The notes under the pieces: model-generated
What the model was told of the DNA's origin: nothing
Database searches by the model: none
Seen by the model: the letters and a program-made list of their open reading frames with translations, nothing else
Position numbers and translations under genes: made by a program
Shown here: positions 1 through 5,570 of the stretch, piece by piece
Layout of the letters: each line of letters opens with the position of its first letter
Numbering within the stretch: the stretch's first letter is position 1
Assembly: GCA_021820805.1 (NCBI GenBank)
Contig: JAKADF010000186.1
Location: 1-6,841 of the forward strand
Direction of reading: 5' to 3'
Source of the DNA: Bacillota bacterium
GTDB taxonomy: Bacteria; Bacillota; Bacilli; Alicyclobacillales; Alicyclobacillaceae
DNA length: 6,841 nucleotides

Positions 1-597
1 GATCTTAGACAATAGATTCACTTGGGAAGAGATGGTCGTTCCTATAATTTGTAATGGATGCCCATTTAGTCGAATAATCTTTCCAACCGGATTTTCAGTT
101 CCAAACATTTTTGCCGCAAACGATTGACTAACAAGTGCAACTGAGCGGTGACCAAGTAAATCAGTTTGTGTGTACATACGGCCATTCACAACATCAAAGC
201 GACCGATTTCATTCAGAAAGCTTGGGCCCGCATCAATGGATGCATTTAACATTTTTTTTGGCCCTTGTACGTAAGCCTGGCCATAAAGCGTATAATAAAC
301 ACTTTCTACACCGGAGAAACCGCGTGCTACTGCAAAATCGTCGTTCGTAAATTGAAGAACTTGGCCAGGCTCTGGCAGTCCTGGTTTTACCAGTTCAGCT
401 GGAATTATCTGCACAGTTCTTGCTAATCGATTACTTTCCAGTGTTGAAACGATTGCAGCTTTACCCCCGCTGCCGACTGCAACAATTGCAATGATGGAGG
501 CGACACCAATTAGAATGCCGAGCATGGTCAAAAATGTTCTAAGTTTGTTTGTTCGTAGTGCCAAAAGTGCCGACAAAACCATTTCTCCAGCATTCAA
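1..597 (-). CDS. MacB-like ABC transporter permease, N-terminal part (runs off left edge)
   Basis: This is the membrane subunit of a MacAB/YknXYZ-type export system, with 199 codons in the window and no stop before position 1. Residues 10-20 (ALLALRTNKLR) are the usual amphipathic start of MacB/FtsX-like permeases. One transmembrane helix follows at about 21-42 (FLTMLGILIGVASIIAIVAV), and then the large extracellular MacB periplasmic core domain begins. That domain is recognisable from NGRMYTQTDLLGHRSVAL (138-155) and AKMFGTENPVGKIIRLNG (162-179). The missing part should contain the rest of this domain and three more helices. The start is TTG at 597: its TTGA overlaps the TGA stop of the ATPase gene, and GGAGG lies 9 bases upstream. 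The in-frame ATG five codons later is too far from that site. The overlap implies translational coupling with the ATPase. The family is clear, but the exported substrate cannot be read from the sequence. Confidence 0.9.
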   Translation of the reverse strand, partial: MNAGEMVLSALLALRTNKLRTFLTMLGILIGVASIIAIVAVGSGGKAAIVSTLESNRLARTVQIIPAELVKPGLPEPGQVLQFTNDDFAVARGFSGVESVYYTLYGQAYVQGPKKMLNASIDAGPSFLNEIGRFDVVNGRMYTQTDLLGHRSVALVSQSFAAKMFGTENPVGKIIRLNGHPLQIIGTTISSQVNLLSKI

Positions 598-1286
598 TCG
601 GTCATCCCTCCTTCTATGCAGCTATCCGATACAATCAGACCATCCTGAATACGAATCATACGGCGTGCAAATTCTGCAACTGCCGCGTCATGAGTAATAA
701 CAACAATTGTCATTCCTTGCCGATTCAATTGCTCAAATATAGACATAATCTCTTTGCCAGTAGTACTGTCAAGTGCACCTGTCGGCTCATCAGCTAGTAA
801 CAAACTGGGGCTATTTACAAGTGCACGTGCGATTGCAACCCTCTGTTTTTGTCCGCCTGACAATTCATTCGGAAGATGATACGCTCTGTCCGCAAGCCCG
901 ACTTTATTTAAAAGTTCCATTGCCCGCCTCCTTCGGGTGTTCCGAGGAGAGCCTGCGTAGACAAGAGGCAACTCAATATTTCTTATTGCAGACATGCGAG
1001 GTAACAAATGGAAGTTTTGAAAAACAAAGCCGATTTGCTGATTACGGATATGCGCCAATTGTGTAAGTTTCATAGTTGATACAGGGGTCCCGCTTAACGT
1101 ATATGATCCGCCTGTTGGCAAATCCAAGCATCCTAAAATGTGCATGAGTGTAGATTTCCCACTTCCAGACGGACCCATAATCGAGACAAATTCACCTTCT
1201 GATATGGATAACGAAATGTCGTGTAAAACTGATAATTCCTGTTTTGCAACCTGATATGATTTCTTAACATGGGATAATTCAATCAT
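594..1286 (-). CDS. MacB/LolD-type ABC transporter ATP-binding protein
   Basis: This 230-residue cytoplasmic ATPase powers the adjacent permease. All nucleotide-binding motifs are intact: Walker A GPSGSGKST (38-46), Q-loop glutamine Q90 in FVFQNFHLLPRMSA, signature LSGGQKQRVAIARAL (142-156), Walker B LLLADEP with catalytic E167, D-loop GALD (170-173) and switch histidine H199 in VITHD. The FVFQNFHLLP stretch and the length are typical of the MacB/LolD/YknY subfamily, which works with an FtsX-like permease and often a membrane-fusion adaptor. The ATG at 1286 overlaps the adaptor's TGA as ATGA, and its own stop overlaps the permease's TTG start. All three are therefore one operon in the order adaptor, ATPase, permease. 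A GTGAGGA ribosome binding site precedes the start. The homologous YknXYZ system of B. subtilis protects against the SdpC toxin, but the role here is not shown by the sequence. Confidence 0.95.
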   Translation of the reverse strand: MIELSHVKKSYQVAKQELSVLHDISLSISEGEFVSIMGPSGSGKSTLMHILGCLDLPTGGSYTLSGTPVSTMKLTQLAHIRNQQIGFVFQNFHLLPRMSAIRNIELPLVYAGSPRNTRRRRAMELLNKVGLADRAYHLPNELSGGQKQRVAIARALVNSPSLLLADEPTGALDSTTGKEIMSIFEQLNRQGMTIVVITHDAAVAEFARRMIRIQDGLIVSDSCIEGGMTD

Positions 1287-2155
1287 GAGATCCTCACGGC
1301 TTCCCCACTTTTCAAATTGGGCGAGGGATTAGTGATAATTTTATCCCCTGTATGAAGCCCCTTTGTAACCTCAACATAATTATCAGTTGTGATGCCAAGT
1401 GTAACTGGAATGGTAGAAACCTTCCCATTCTCGTATCTGAAAACAACGTATGTATCTCCACTTTGAACAAGTGCATTATAGGGAATAGAAACTGCAGCTT
1501 TATGAGGTGATGAAGTTATATGGATATCAACTTGATATCCAATTGGAATAGGGAATGAACCTTTTGGGTTTAAATCGACCTCGACTTGGCCTGAACCGCT
1601 CGAATTCTGCAATGCGTAATCTGCTACATAGGACACAACAGCAGAAAATGTTTTTCCCGGAAAAGCATCGGAAGAAACTGTAGCAGACATCGACTTGTGA
1701 ATTTGGACAGCATCGATTTCGGATACGTTGACAACTATTTGTTTTTGGTTGCCAACAACCTCGATTAACGGTGCAGGTGTTCCATCGAACGATACTCCAG
1801 ACTCGTTTTTTATGATTACTTCACCAGTAATCGTCGACTTAACATCATACAAGCCGCTCTGGCCTAACACAGAAAATAAGATCTGTCCTTTTTTTACATG
1901 ATCGCCAATATTAACTTTGAAATCCTGTGCTTGACCTGCTATTTGGCTACCGTAAATAATTTGTCTTTGCACAGGTTTAACTGTTCCTGTTTCAAACAAT
2001 GTGTTTTGTAAAGTACGTGCTGACACCGTAGTTAGTACAACAGTCTCGGGCTTTGGCCTATGTAGCATAATAAAAGCGGCCGCTGCAGCAAGAATCAATA
2101 TTAAACTAGACAAGTAAATCCAAACCCGCTTTATCTTGCGCCTTGCTTTATCCAA
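1283..2155 (-). CDS. Membrane-fusion (MacA/YknX-like) adaptor of the ABC exporter
   Basis: This is the extracellular adaptor subunit, anchored by one N-terminal helix (about residues 11-31, IYLSSLILILAAAAAFIML) after a basic cytoplasmic stretch (KARRKIKR). Two lipoyl/biotinyl-like half motifs follow: one around IIYGSQIAGQAQDFKVNIGD and HVKKGQILFSV, the other around STITGEVIIKNESG. Then come a beta-barrel region (IVVNVSEIDAVQIHKSMSAT) and a membrane-proximal end (GLHTGDKIITNPSPNLKSGE). Fewer than ten residues separate the half motifs, so the long helical hairpin of Gram-negative MacA is absent, as expected for a one-membrane cell with no TolC. I place the start at TTG 2155, 9 bases after GGAGG. 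A TTG at 2161, two codons upstream, is open but only 3 bases from that site. The stop overlaps the ATPase start by 4 bases. It is first gene of the operon. Confidence 0.88.
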   Translation of the reverse strand: MDKARRKIKRVWIYLSSLILILAAAAAFIMLHRPKPETVVLTTVSARTLQNTLFETGTVKPVQRQIIYGSQIAGQAQDFKVNIGDHVKKGQILFSVLGQSGLYDVKSTITGEVIIKNESGVSFDGTPAPLIEVVGNQKQIVVNVSEIDAVQIHKSMSATVSSDAFPGKTFSAVVSYVADYALQNSSGSGQVEVDLNPKGSFPIPIGYQVDIHITSSPHKAAVSIPYNALVQSGDTYVVFRYENGKVSTIPVTLGITTDNYVEVTKGLHTGDKIITNPSPNLKSGEAVRIS

Positions 2156-2208
2156 GTACAAGCCCCTCCCAAGCCTAAAAACTGTTCTTAATATGTATGT
2201 ATGACGAC

Positions 2209-2214
2209 ATTATA
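2209..2214 (-). promoter_or_regulatory. Candidate -10 box of the ABC exporter operon
   Basis: A perfect TATAAT is read on the minus strand about 50 bases before the adaptor start. No good -35 box lies 16-18 bases upstream; the best hexamer there, CACAAA, is poor. The promoter may therefore need an activator or be weak. A short ATGTATGTATG tract lies just downstream, in the leader. The location suits a promoter for the three-gene operon, but the call rests on a single hexamer. Confidence 0.45.
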
Positions 2215-2243
2215 GATGAAAAAAAGGCAAATTTGTGCTAAAG

Positions 2244-2273
2244 AAGGCGGTTCTCTCTCAGAAGAACCGCCTT
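2244..2273 (-). terminator. Rho-independent terminator of the coiled-coil gene
   Basis: Arms of 11 bases (AAGGCGGTTCT and AGAACCGCCTT) pair perfectly around an 8-base loop. On the minus strand the hairpin is followed by a short T-rich run (CTTTAG), and on the plus strand by TTTTC. It lies 36 bases after the stop of the gene at 2309-2692 and before the -10 box of the exporter operon, so it insulates the two. Confidence 0.8.
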
Positions 2274-2308
2274 TTCAATCGACATAGTGAATATGGGAAA
2301 TAAACTTT

Positions 2309-2692
2309 TTATGGGCGCGCATGTATGGAATGTTCAGACTGCCGTGCATAATTTTGCAGAGAGGACATATCCAAAGAATACGATTCAGAAGGATATGGGT
2401 ACATACCCCCTAAGTCACCAACAGTCCAAGTCTCCTGTAATCCGCTCGTAACCTCCACGTTGTTTGGTGTTTCCATCCATCTGTCCGGACGGAAAGAACT
2501 CCCATATGGGTTTCGTCTCTTGCTGGCAGTTTTCTTATGCTCTTCGCGCTCATTACCTTCAATCTTTGTCTCCAGATTAGGCTTCATCAAAGCTGCAACA
2601 TGACGAATTTGTTGACGTAATTCTTCCAGTTGCCTGTTAATATCCGATAGTGATAACTCAATATCAGCTAATTTTTCCGTTGCATCCTGCAC
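2309..2692 (-). CDS. Hypothetical protein with N-terminal coiled coil
   Basis: I do not recognise this 127-residue protein. Residues 4-36 form a very regular coiled coil, with hydrophobic residues at L8, I11, L15, I18, L22, L25, I29, V32 and M36 (strict 3-4 spacing). A charged linker follows (ETKIEGNEREEHKKTASKRR). The C-terminal half is rich in proline, tyrosine, serine and tryptophan (PYGSSFRPDRWMETP, GGMYPYPSESYSLDM). There is no signal peptide or membrane helix, so it is probably a soluble oligomer. The frame is open upstream to a TTG at 2806, but nothing there resembles a ribosome binding site. GTG at 2692 has GAAGG 8 bases ahead and is preferred; GTG at 2701 is the alternative. It is monocistronic, divergent from the gene at 2831 and followed by a good terminator. 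The composition recalls spore surface or GerPC-like proteins, but that is impression only. Confidence 0.7.
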   Translation of the reverse strand: MQDATEKLADIELSLSDINRQLEELRQQIRHVAALMKPNLETKIEGNEREEHKKTASKRRNPYGSSFRPDRWMETPNNVEVTSGLQETWTVGDLGGMYPYPSESYSLDMSSLQNYARQSEHSIHARP

Positions 2693-2767
2693 TCGTTTCA
2701 CCTTCCATTTCCAACATGATCCAATATATTTATCTTGTGCGTGTATCCCGCATTTATTCAATAAATC

Positions 2768-2794
2768 ATAGTTTTTCGTCTTGAAACATATTGT
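2768..2794 (+). promoter_or_regulatory. Possible sigma-E-like promoter for the membrane protein gene
   Basis: ATA (2768-2770) is followed after 16 bases by CATATTGT (2787-2794). This resembles the B. subtilis mother-cell sigma-E pattern ATA-N16-CATAYAHT, with six of eight -10 positions matching. It lies about 37 bases before the ATG at 2831. TTGAAA at 2781-2786 looks like a sigma-A -35 box, but no -10 box sits at the right distance. This is a weak match found by eye. Confidence 0.22.
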
Positions 2795-2830
2795 TGTACA
2801 GGACAAGCAAGAGGAGAAAGAAGGCTGAGT

Positions 2831-3196
2831 ATGTTTTATGCAAAGCCGGTTTGCCGAATTATTGGTTGGTTATTTTGTTATATAGGAATCGCTGGACTTT
2901 GGGTGGGACATTTAGGAGAATATATCTATTTTTCGTCTCAAGAATCCTGGACTGCTTTGGTAATTGGAATATTGTTTGTTATTTCTGCAAGGCATCGAAA
3001 ACGTACAGCTGTATTCTCAGCCTTTTGTATAGGTCTCGCTCTTGTAGTTTGGAGTATTGGAGCTTTTTTCACACCTGAAATTTTTGGTACTGAACAACCC
3101 CTAGAATTTTTAGTTCGATTTCTTGCTGGTGTCTGGGCATGTTACGCAGCTATTCAGGATATTCTTGTCTGGAGAGCACAAGAACTCCCTTCATAG
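2831..3196 (+). CDS. Small four-helix integral membrane protein
   Basis: This 121-residue hydrophobic protein has four likely membrane helices, at about residues 8-27 (CRIIGWLFCYIGIAGLWVG), 39-53, 58-80 (AVFSAFCIGLALVVWSIGAF) and 91-113. Short polar or basic turns (ARHRKR at 53-58) separate them. The arrangement, with His28 and a glycine-rich third helix, vaguely recalls the DUF4383 family of small membrane proteins, but I cannot confirm that and assign no function. The ATG has AAGG 6 bases upstream within a purine-rich stretch. The gene is divergent from the coiled-coil gene and lies 62 bases before the CBS-domain gene in the same direction. No terminator separates the two, so they may be co-transcribed, although the CBS gene also has its own promoter candidate. 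Confidence 0.82.
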   Translation: MFYAKPVCRIIGWLFCYIGIAGLWVGHLGEYIYFSSQESWTALVIGILFVISARHRKRTAVFSAFCIGLALVVWSIGAFFTPEIFGTEQPLEFLVRFLAGVWACYAAIQDILVWRAQELPS

Positions 3197-3220
3197 GATT
3201 TTGCAAAATGAATCATACTA
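3191..3220 (+). promoter_or_regulatory. Candidate sigma-G-type promoter for the CBS-domain gene
   Basis: TCATA (3191-3195) and CATACTA (3214-3220) are separated by 18 bases. The B. subtilis forespore sigma-G pattern is GHATR-N18-CATNHTA, so the -10 box matches fully and the -35 box in four of five positions. Transcription would start near 3227, about 30 bases before the ATG. The site overlaps the stop codon of the upstream membrane protein gene. It was read by eye and could be chance. Confidence 0.4.
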
Positions 3221-3258
3221 ACGCCGAAACAAGTACCCTTGTGAATGGAGGCGTTATG

Positions 3259-3684
3259 ATGAAAGTTCAACAGCTTATGACGACTAATGTTCAATGTTGC
3301 AAACCAACTGATACGATACAAGCGGCTGCGCAGATTATGGCCAATGTTAATTGCGGATCAGTCCCTGTATGTGAAAACAAACGGGTTGTAGGTATGATTA
3401 CTGACAGAGATATTGTTTTAAACGCCATTTCAAAAGGAAAAACAAGCGCAAATGTAAATGAATGCATGTCACCCGCTGCTATCACATGCACACCGGAAAC
3501 CGATGCGCACGAAGCAGCTGACATGATGGCTCAACATCAAATTCGCAGACTTCCTGTTGTTGATGCATCTGGGCAGCTATGCGGAATTTGCTCAATCGGA
3601 GATCTTGCAACAGTGGACATCCACATCAATGAAGCAGGAGACGCTCTCAGTAAAATTTCCGAACAAAGTTCTACACTTCATTAA
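3259..3684 (+). CDS. Two-CBS-domain protein
   Basis: This 141-residue soluble protein is made almost entirely of a tandem CBS pair (Bateman module), a fold that binds adenine nucleotides or S-adenosyl compounds. The first CBS repeat spans about residues 7-60 and ends in the diagnostic VVGMITDRDIVL (43-54). The second spans about 70-120 and ends in LCGICSIGDLA (107-117). A short polar tail follows. No enzyme or channel domain is fused, so it resembles stand-alone CBS proteins of bacilli such as YhcV, whose ligands and partners are mostly unknown. GGAGG lies 7 bases before the ATG at 3259; the adjacent ATG at 3256 (spacing 4) is equally in frame. Longer in-frame extensions lie inside the upstream gene and are unlikely. 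A sigma-G-like promoter candidate precedes it and a bidirectional terminator follows 15 bases after the stop. Confidence 0.92.
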   Translation: MKVQQLMTTNVQCCKPTDTIQAAAQIMANVNCGSVPVCENKRVVGMITDRDIVLNAISKGKTSANVNECMSPAAITCTPETDAHEAADMMAQHQIRRLPVVDASGQLCGICSIGDLATVDIHINEAGDALSKISEQSSTLH

Positions 3685-3699
3685 TTTTCTAAAAACCTT

Positions 3700-3717
3700 G
3701 CGGCCCATTAGGGCCGC
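3700..3717. terminator. Bidirectional terminator between convergent genes
   Basis: GCGGCCC and GGGCCGC pair perfectly around the loop ATTA. On the plus strand TTTATTG follows, ending the CBS-domain gene. On the minus strand AAGGTTTTTAG follows, ending the small ORF whose TAA stop lies in the loop itself. The GC-rich stem stands out from its AT-rich surroundings. Confidence 0.85.
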
Positions 3718-3893
3718 TTTATTGTGTCCATTTCATTTAACATGTTCTCCAGGTTCGTCATATGAGCCTGTATAATACCTTCAACCGCTTTGGTAACACG
3801 GTGAAGTAAGATTGTACCTGTCACCATTACCGCCTGAACAATGAGCAAAAGAATTTGCCCACTCATCTGAATCCATAAACCATGCATCAACAT
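3708..3893 (-). CDS. Small single-helix membrane protein (hypothetical)
   Basis: This 61-residue ORF has one strongly hydrophobic segment (about residues 8-30, containing GQILLLIVQAVMVTGTILL). An amphipathic, mildly acidic tail follows (TKAVEGIIQAHMTNLENMLNEMD). I do not recognise a family. Three points support a real gene: a coherent membrane-plus-tail design, a GGAAG ribosome binding site just upstream, and a stop falling inside a terminator with a good T-run on this strand. That site is 3 bases from the ATG at 3893 and 9 bases from the ATG two codons later, so the true start may be 3887. It lies downstream of the SASP gene but is cut off from it by the strong terminator at 3952-4003. I see no convincing promoter in the 60 bases between. 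Confidence 0.5.
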   Translation of the reverse strand: MLMHGLWIQMSGQILLLIVQAVMVTGTILLHRVTKAVEGIIQAHMTNLENMLNEMDTIKRP

Positions 3894-3951
3894 TCACTTC
3901 CCTGCGTTAGATTTACAAAAATAGATGCATGGCAAAAGCGAAAATGGGGAC

Positions 3952-4003
3952 AAAAAAAGCTGTTCCACAAGTAACATGTGTTACTTGTGGAACAGCTTTT
4001 TTT
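3952..4003. terminator. Strong terminator of the SASP gene
   Basis: Two 25-base arms are exact inverted repeats, centred on TG at 3977-3978. Each ends in seven A or T bases outside an 18-bp mixed stem (AGCTGTTCCACAAGTAACA on the minus-strand side). It therefore gives a perfect stem followed by seven T on either strand. It starts 13 bases beyond the SASP stop, on the same strand, and would also catch any read-through from citrate synthase. Confidence 0.92.
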
Positions 4004-4015
4004 AAATTGTAAAAC

Positions 4016-4252
4016 CTATACCGTTGGCTCGTCCGTACTAAGCATTAGTTGTTCCTGTGCATAGGCAACCAGACGTTTTGTGATACTTCCCCCGATAGAA
4101 CCATTTTCATACGATGAAACTGCACCCCAGTACCCGTCTGAGGGAGGGGTGATACCTAATTCAGAAGCTACCTCATACTTCAAAGAGTCGAGTGCCCTCG
4201 ATGCATTTTGAATCACTAAACGATTTGAACTTGAGGATTGTCCATCTGCCAT
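4016..4252 (-). CDS. Alpha/beta-type small acid-soluble spore protein (SASP)
   Basis: This 78-residue protein belongs to the family that coats DNA in dormant spores, shifts it to an A-like form and protects it from UV, heat and chemicals. Family members are degraded at germination by the protease GPR to supply amino acids. The family core is clear: RLVIQNASRALDSLKYEVAS (11-30) with the GPR cleavage motif EVASE (28-32), then ELGI, and the second conserved block GSIGGSITKRLVAYAQEQL (51-69). The YWGAVSS segment between blocks is somewhat longer than in B. subtilis SspA. The start is ATG at 4252, with AAGGAGG 9 bases upstream; a longer reading from 4288 would begin ahead of that site and is not preferred. 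A sigma-G-like promoter candidate lies upstream and a powerful terminator downstream, suiting an abundant forespore transcript. The family call is secure, but which paralogue it is cannot be told. Confidence 0.95.
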   Translation of the reverse strand: MADGQSSSSNRLVIQNASRALDSLKYEVASELGITPPSDGYWGAVSSYENGSIGGSITKRLVAYAQEQLMLSTDEPTV

Positions 4253-4285
4253 CACGTATCGCCTCCTTATGGAACTTAGTGTCTC

Positions 4286-4315
4286 CACTATGGCGAGGCG
4301 TACCCTAACACATTA
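4286..4315 (-). promoter_or_regulatory. Candidate sigma-G-type promoter of the SASP gene
   Basis: Read on the minus strand, TAATG (4315-4311) and CATAGTG (4292-4286) are 18 bases apart. Against GHATR-N18-CATNHTA this is four of five and five of seven. Transcription would start near 4279, leaving the AAGGAGG site in a short leader. SASP genes are classic sigma-G targets, so the location supports a moderate match. The spacing equals that of the candidate before the CBS-domain gene. Confidence 0.4.
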
Positions 4316-4355
4316 TTACTGAAGAACCCTAGTTTTGCTACAACGGTAAATTTAT

Positions 4356-5492
4356 TTATCGTTCACTTATCGGAACGTATTCCAATTTTGTTGGGCCCAC
4401 ATACTCTGCGCGCGGACGAATCAGCCGATTGTTGCGCAACTGTTCAAGCACATGTGCAGTCCAGCCCGCAACACGGCTGCATGCAAAAATTGGCGTAAAC
4501 AAGTGCGTCGGGATACCCATTGCATAGTAAGTTGATGCAGAATAAAAGTCTACATTTGGATTGAGGCCTTTCTTCTCCATCACAATACGTTCAATTGTCT
4601 GCGACATTTCATTCCACTTTGTGTCCCCAGCAAGCTCGCCAGCTTCTTTACTCAGGCGGCGAAGATGAGTTGCGCGGGGGTCTTCAGTACGATATACCCG
4701 ATGACCAAAGCCCATAATCTTTTTCTTTTCAGCAAGTGCTTCATCAATCCATGATTCCGCTTTAGCTGGATCTCCAATCGAGATAAGCATTCGCATAACT
4801 TGTTCATTAGCCCCGCCATGCAAAGGACCTTTTAAGGTACCAATTGCTGAAGTAATTGCTGAATACATATCAGATAATGTCGCAGCCGTTACGCGAGCTG
4901 AAAACGTGGAAGCATTTAATTCATGGTCTGCATGAAGGATTAACGCAATATTAAACGCTTTCTCTTCGAACTCAGTTGGTTTTTTTCCGCGTAACAAATA
5001 AAAGAAACTTGCTGCCGCCCCGAGTGTCTCATCAGGCTCGACTGGTTCTAAGCCTTGACGAATTCGTTCAAATGAAGTTATGATGGTCGGAATTTTAGCG
5101 ACGAGTCGAGTGGCTTTACGAATATTTGCTTCAATGGATTCGTCTCCGTTATCCGAATCATACAGTCCTAAAAATGATACAGCCGTGCGAAGTACTTCCA
5201 TTGCATTAGCATCTTTCGGTATGTCACGCAAGAATTGTAATACATGAGGTTGAATTGCGCGTGCTGTTGCGATACTCTTTGTAAAATCATCTAATTCAGT
5301 TCGATTTGGCAGTTTCCCAAACCAAAATAAGTAAATTACTTCTTCAAAAGTTGCACCGCCGTTTACTAAATCGTGAATATTGTACCCGTGATAAAGCAGC
5401 CGGCCTTCTTGACCGTCAACAAAAGAAATCTCAGACGTATTTGCAACTACACCTTCAAGGCCTGCTGCAAAAGATGTTGCTTCACTTGTCAT
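4356..5492 (-). CDS. citZ: Citrate synthase
   Basis: This 378-residue enzyme condenses acetyl-CoA and oxaloacetate to citrate, the entry step of the TCA cycle. Length and sequence match the short bacterial/archaeal form found in Bacillus. Visible landmarks are the N-terminal SFVDGQEGRLLYHGYNIHDL, the HADHELNASTF block (187-197), catalytic H225 in GPLHGGANEQVM, catalytic H264 in MGFGHRVYRTEDPR, catalytic D315 in NPNVDFYSA, and substrate-binding arginines in ACSRVAGW and RPRAEYVG. 2-Methylcitrate synthases share these features, so that activity is not excluded. The lack of neighbouring prp genes and the tail make citrate synthase likelier. The ATG has GGAGG 7 bases upstream. It appears to be transcribed alone, not in a citZ-icd-mdh cluster, and no clear terminator follows before the SASP gene. 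A cre-like site and TATAAT lie upstream. Confidence 0.93.
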   Translation of the reverse strand: MTSEATSFAAGLEGVVANTSEISFVDGQEGRLLYHGYNIHDLVNGGATFEEVIYLFWFGKLPNRTELDDFTKSIATARAIQPHVLQFLRDIPKDANAMEVLRTAVSFLGLYDSDNGDESIEANIRKATRLVAKIPTIITSFERIRQGLEPVEPDETLGAAASFFYLLRGKKPTEFEEKAFNIALILHADHELNASTFSARVTAATLSDMYSAITSAIGTLKGPLHGGANEQVMRMLISIGDPAKAESWIDEALAEKKKIMGFGHRVYRTEDPRATHLRRLSKEAGELAGDTKWNEMSQTIERIVMEKKGLNPNVDFYSASTYYAMGIPTHLFTPIFACSRVAGWTAHVLEQLRNNRLIRPRAEYVGPTKLEYVPISER

Positions 5493-5546
5493 GCTGTCCC
5501 CTCCTACTCCCTTTTCCCGAAAAGCGGCAAGTTCACCATTTGGAAC

Positions 5547-5560
5547 TATAAACGCTTCGT
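5547..5560 (-). promoter_or_regulatory. Weak cre-like (CcpA) site in the citrate synthase leader
   Basis: The minus-strand sequence ACGAAGCGTTTATA fits the core AANCGNW of the CcpA operator consensus TGNAANCGNWNNCA. Six of nine fixed positions match, while the TG start and the C near the end do not. It sits just after the predicted start site, where a repressor would block transcription. Citrate synthase is under carbon catabolite control in B. subtilis. It also overlaps an inverted repeat, so it may be a structural element instead. Confidence 0.2.
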
Positions 5561-5570
5561 GTGCAAAAAT

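Noticed and set aside
773..1066. A 97-codon plus-strand ORF inside the ATPase gene
   Set aside because: It is the antisense shadow of an ABC ATPase with all motifs intact.
2192..2210. ATGTATGTATG plus a nearby ACAT as an operator in the exporter leader
   Set aside because: The inverted repeat is only 4 bases per side and the rest is a short tandem tract, too little to call a binding site.
2717..2723. CATGTTG as a sigma-G -10 box for the coiled-coil gene
   Set aside because: The implied transcription start would fall at or after the ribosome binding site of GTG 2692, leaving no usable leader, and the -35 match (GCACA) is weak.
2693..2806. An N-terminal extension of the coiled-coil protein starting at TTG 2806
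   Set aside because: No ribosome binding site precedes it, the added residues look non-natural (cysteine- and lysine-rich, no pattern), and GTG 2692 has a well-placed GAAGG.
3291..3524. A 77-codon minus-strand ORF inside the CBS-domain gene
   Set aside because: It is the complement of the conserved CBS repeats, with no start signal or protein-like features of its own.
4342..4363. AT-rich hairpin as terminator of citrate synthase
   Set aside because: The stem is nearly all A/T with a mismatch and no T-run follows on the minus strand, so it is unlikely to work as an intrinsic terminator.
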